From positions 10,259,033-10,323,032 of the forward strand of contig NC_135717.1 of the NCBI RefSeq assembly GCF_964656455.1: 64,000 nt of DNA, given 5' to 3'. Of the stretch, positions 63,480 to 64,000 are shown piece by piece (the first letter of the stretch is position 1; each line of letters opens with the position of its first letter). Below the pieces are notes generated by a model that ran no database searches, had not been told where the DNA came from, and saw only the letters and a list, made by a program, of their open reading frames with translations. This stretch comes from Halichoerus grypus (taxonomy: Eukaryota; Chordata; Mammalia; Carnivora; Phocidae). Both the position numbers and the translations under genes were made by a program.

Positions 63480-64000
63480 TTAAACATGCATCCACCCTAA
63501 GAATCAACAGTTCCACTTCGAGCCATTTACCCAAGAGAAGTGAAAACATGTCCACACAGACTCGTATCCCATCCATAGCCACTTAATCCATAATAACCCC
63601 ACCGGGGAGACAATCCTAATGCTCATCACGGATGGAGAAATCGTGGCACATCCATTCAAAGGAATACCACTCAGCAGTAAAAAGGAATGCCTTACTAATC
63701 CATACAATTGCATGAATCCCACCCCCAAAGCATTAGGCTACGTGAGGGAAGTAAGCCTGACATAGAAAGTACGAGCTGGATGTGTCCCTTTACAGGAAAT
63801 TCTGGAAGAGGCAAACTAGTGACAGCAAACAGATCAAAGATCGCCGGGGCCTGGGGAGTGCGTGGGGGGGAGAGGATTAACCCAAGCAAGGGGGCGCAAG
63901 GGCACTTTGTCAGTGATGGAAACGTTCTGTATCTTGATTGTGGTGGGGATTCCATGGGTAAACACATTAGTCAAAAACGCATTGAACGAAACACAGAAAA
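63480..64000 (+). mobile_element. L1 3'-end fragment, running off the window
   Basis: CAGCAGTAAAAAGGAATGCC, GAAGTAAGCCTGACATAGAA, GATCGCCGGGGCCTGGGGAG and GATGGAAACGTTCTGTATCT are diverged L1M 3' landmarks in sense order. Confidence 0.78.

Overview
This window is mammalian nuclear DNA, almost certainly from a caniform carnivoran. It carries about 50 tRNA-derived Can-SINE (SINEC) copies, with heads like GGGCGCCTGGGTGGCTCAG and AAATAAATAAAATCTTT tails, many flanked by clear target-site duplications. I did not see the canid-specific SINEC_Cf head (GGGATCCCTGGGTGGCGCAG), which favours an arctoid (seal, bear or mustelid group) over a dog. That species inference is soft.

The only protein-coding gene I can support is the 3' part of GTF2IRD1 on the + strand. 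Ten coding exons lie between 5507 and 37414 and encode the C-terminal 305 residues: the last two GTF2I-type I-repeats, a basic nuclear-localisation motif, a 12-serine tract and the end ...LPGPLNY followed by TAG. All splice junctions are GT-AG and every codon phase closes. Positions 1-5506 are the intron before the first exon seen here; earlier exons lie upstream of the window. The introns hold ancient repeats (MIR, L1, MLT1-like LTRs, MER2 and Tigger DNA transposons) with scattered Can-SINEs. The intron between the two I-repeats is 18.6 kb.

From about 37.6 kb to the right edge no coding gene is recognisable. In mammals GTF2IRD1 is followed in the same orientation by GTF2I (Williams-Beuren syndrome region), so this is probably the GTF2IRD1-GTF2I interval; GTF2I itself is not reached. 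A strong CpG island with an ETS motif at 39.24-39.86 kb, followed by AT-rich single-copy sequence with a good splice donor, is a candidate unannotated promoter and first exon. A long CA-rich microsatellite lies at 42.98-43.37 kb. From 44 to 63 kb the DNA is a dense mosaic of Can-SINEs in old L1, LTR and MLT1-like sequence, including an L1 carrying a solo LTR (4-bp CTAG duplication) that itself carries a Can-SINE.

I found no convincing new biological system. The items most worth a second look are the orphan CpG island and its donor, the modular exon pairs of the I-repeats, the simple-sequence-coded serine tract, the 20-C run beside a 29-nt exon, two local tandem duplications and the nested insertion at 45.4-47.8 kb. 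Repeat edges are hand-read and usually good to a few bases for Can-SINEs with target duplications, and to tens of bases for older repeats.
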